Below are positions 63,674-64,000 of a stretch of DNA of 64,000 bases, piece after piece (the first letter of the stretch is position 1; every line of letters begins with the position of its first letter). Below the pieces are notes generated by a model, which worked only from the letters and a program-made list of their open reading frames with translations, did not search any database and was not told the origin of the DNA. Position numbers and translations under genes: made by a program. The stretch covers positions 7,068,001 to 7,132,000 of the forward strand of contig NZ_JACHMF010000001.1 in assembly GCF_014204895.1 (NCBI RefSeq). The letters are read 5' to 3'. This DNA comes from Paractinoplanes abujensis (GTDB taxonomy: Bacteria; Actinomycetota; Actinomycetes; Mycobacteriales; Micromonosporaceae).

Positions 63674-64000
63674 CTATGTCGTGCCGGCGAAGCGGCGGAT
63701 GGTGAGGACCGCGGCCACGATGGAGAGCAGGAACAGGGCTGCGGCGGCCCACCAGGTCTGGTTGGGCGGGGACGTGGGGGCCGAGGCCGTGGGGGCAGCG
63801 CCGCGGCCGGCGTCGGTGCCGGGGGCGGCCGGGACGAACTCTTGTATCTGGCCGTCGGGAGCCGACTGGGCCTGGCCGGGCACGGGGGCGCTGCCGAAGC
63901 CGGCGATGCCGGGCGACGGGGACGTGTCGAGGGGGTTCTCGAAGACTGCTGGGACCGACGCGGTCAGCGCGCCGACCGGGTCGACCAGGCCGAAGCCGAA
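63674..64000 (-). CDS. Mycosin-like S8 serine protease, C-terminal part (partial)
   Basis: The last 108 residues are visible and the gene continues beyond the right edge. The sequence starts with FGFGLVDPVGALTASVP, matching the end of the subtilisin-like (S8) domain of type VII secretion mycosins. A Pro/Ala-rich linker follows, then a C-terminal membrane helix (WWAAAALFLLSIVAAVLTI) with a short cytosolic RRFAGTT tail. The catalytic residues are outside the window. It is a good marker that a type VII (ESX-like) locus may begin to the right. Confidence 0.75.
   Translation of the reverse strand, partial: FGFGLVDPVGALTASVPAVFENPLDTSPSPGIAGFGSAPVPGQAQSAPDGQIQEFVPAAPGTDAGRGAAPTASAPTSPPNQTWWAAAALFLLSIVAAVLTIRRFAGTT

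Overview
The window is high-GC actinobacterial chromosome with strong G/C third-position bias, many GTG starts and GTGA/ATGA gene overlaps, a WhiB protein, a Crp regulator and, at the right edge, the tail of a mycosin-like protease. Gene content and order fit Micromonosporaceae, perhaps an Actinoplanes relative; that family-level placement is inference. From memory of Mycobacterium gene content, much of the window is conserved actinobacterial backbone: tyrA, tadA, tRNA-Ser, SRP RNA, dnaX, ybaB, recR, leuA, lysC-asd, and the block marP, CoA-Nudix, tlpA, nth, crp, MBL hydrolase, ridA, DUF4177, two ArsA-like ATPases, whiB and ponA2.

Layout. 0-9 kb: a PHP-domain protein (partial), mtnA, a DinB protein, tyrA, a 1 kb repeat-rich gap, a secreted beta-propeller protein, an M23 lipoprotein, tadA with its associated protein, deoD and tRNA-Ser(CGA). 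9-16 kb: a small conserved-looking protein, a STAS protein, a SLATT/DUF4231-like membrane protein, tRNA-Ser(GGA), 4.5S SRP RNA, dnaX, ybaB and recR. 16-22.5 kb: a peptide ABC transporter operon in the order permease C, binding protein, permease B, ATPase D, ATPase F, with structured RNA elements. 22.5-32.7 kb: two RTX-like secreted paralogues, an HNH lipoprotein coupled to a small protein, leuA with a leucine leader peptide and attenuator, a lipoprotein, lysC (with an internal beta-subunit start), asd, cutA and a Gfo/Idh/MocA oxidoreductase.

32.8-54.6 kb: the marP-to-ponA2 block. It is interrupted by a CapA-like protein and by an 8 kb insert between crp and the MBL hydrolase. That insert holds an acyl-CoA-carboxylase-like pair with altered active sites, a Ser/Thr kinase, and a 1216-residue class III cyclase/ATPase/TPR protein. 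54.6-64 kb: pyrE, a FIST sensor followed by a GAF-GGDEF-EAL protein, two small envelope proteins, yqeY, a metallophosphoesterase, tRNA-Pro(CGG), a TauE-like transporter, a 1 kb gap made largely of short tandem repeats, and the mycosin end.

Functional themes are aspartate-family and leucine biosynthesis, DNA replication and repair, acid and redox envelope homeostasis (MarP, TlpA, WhiB, PonA2), and second messengers: a cAMP cyclase near Crp, and a c-di-GMP protein behind a FIST sensor. The most unusual points are the carboxylase pair that has lost canonical catalytic residues in both subunits, hairpins with Shine-Dalgarno-like loops, the duplicated marP start region, and several unrelated minisatellites.
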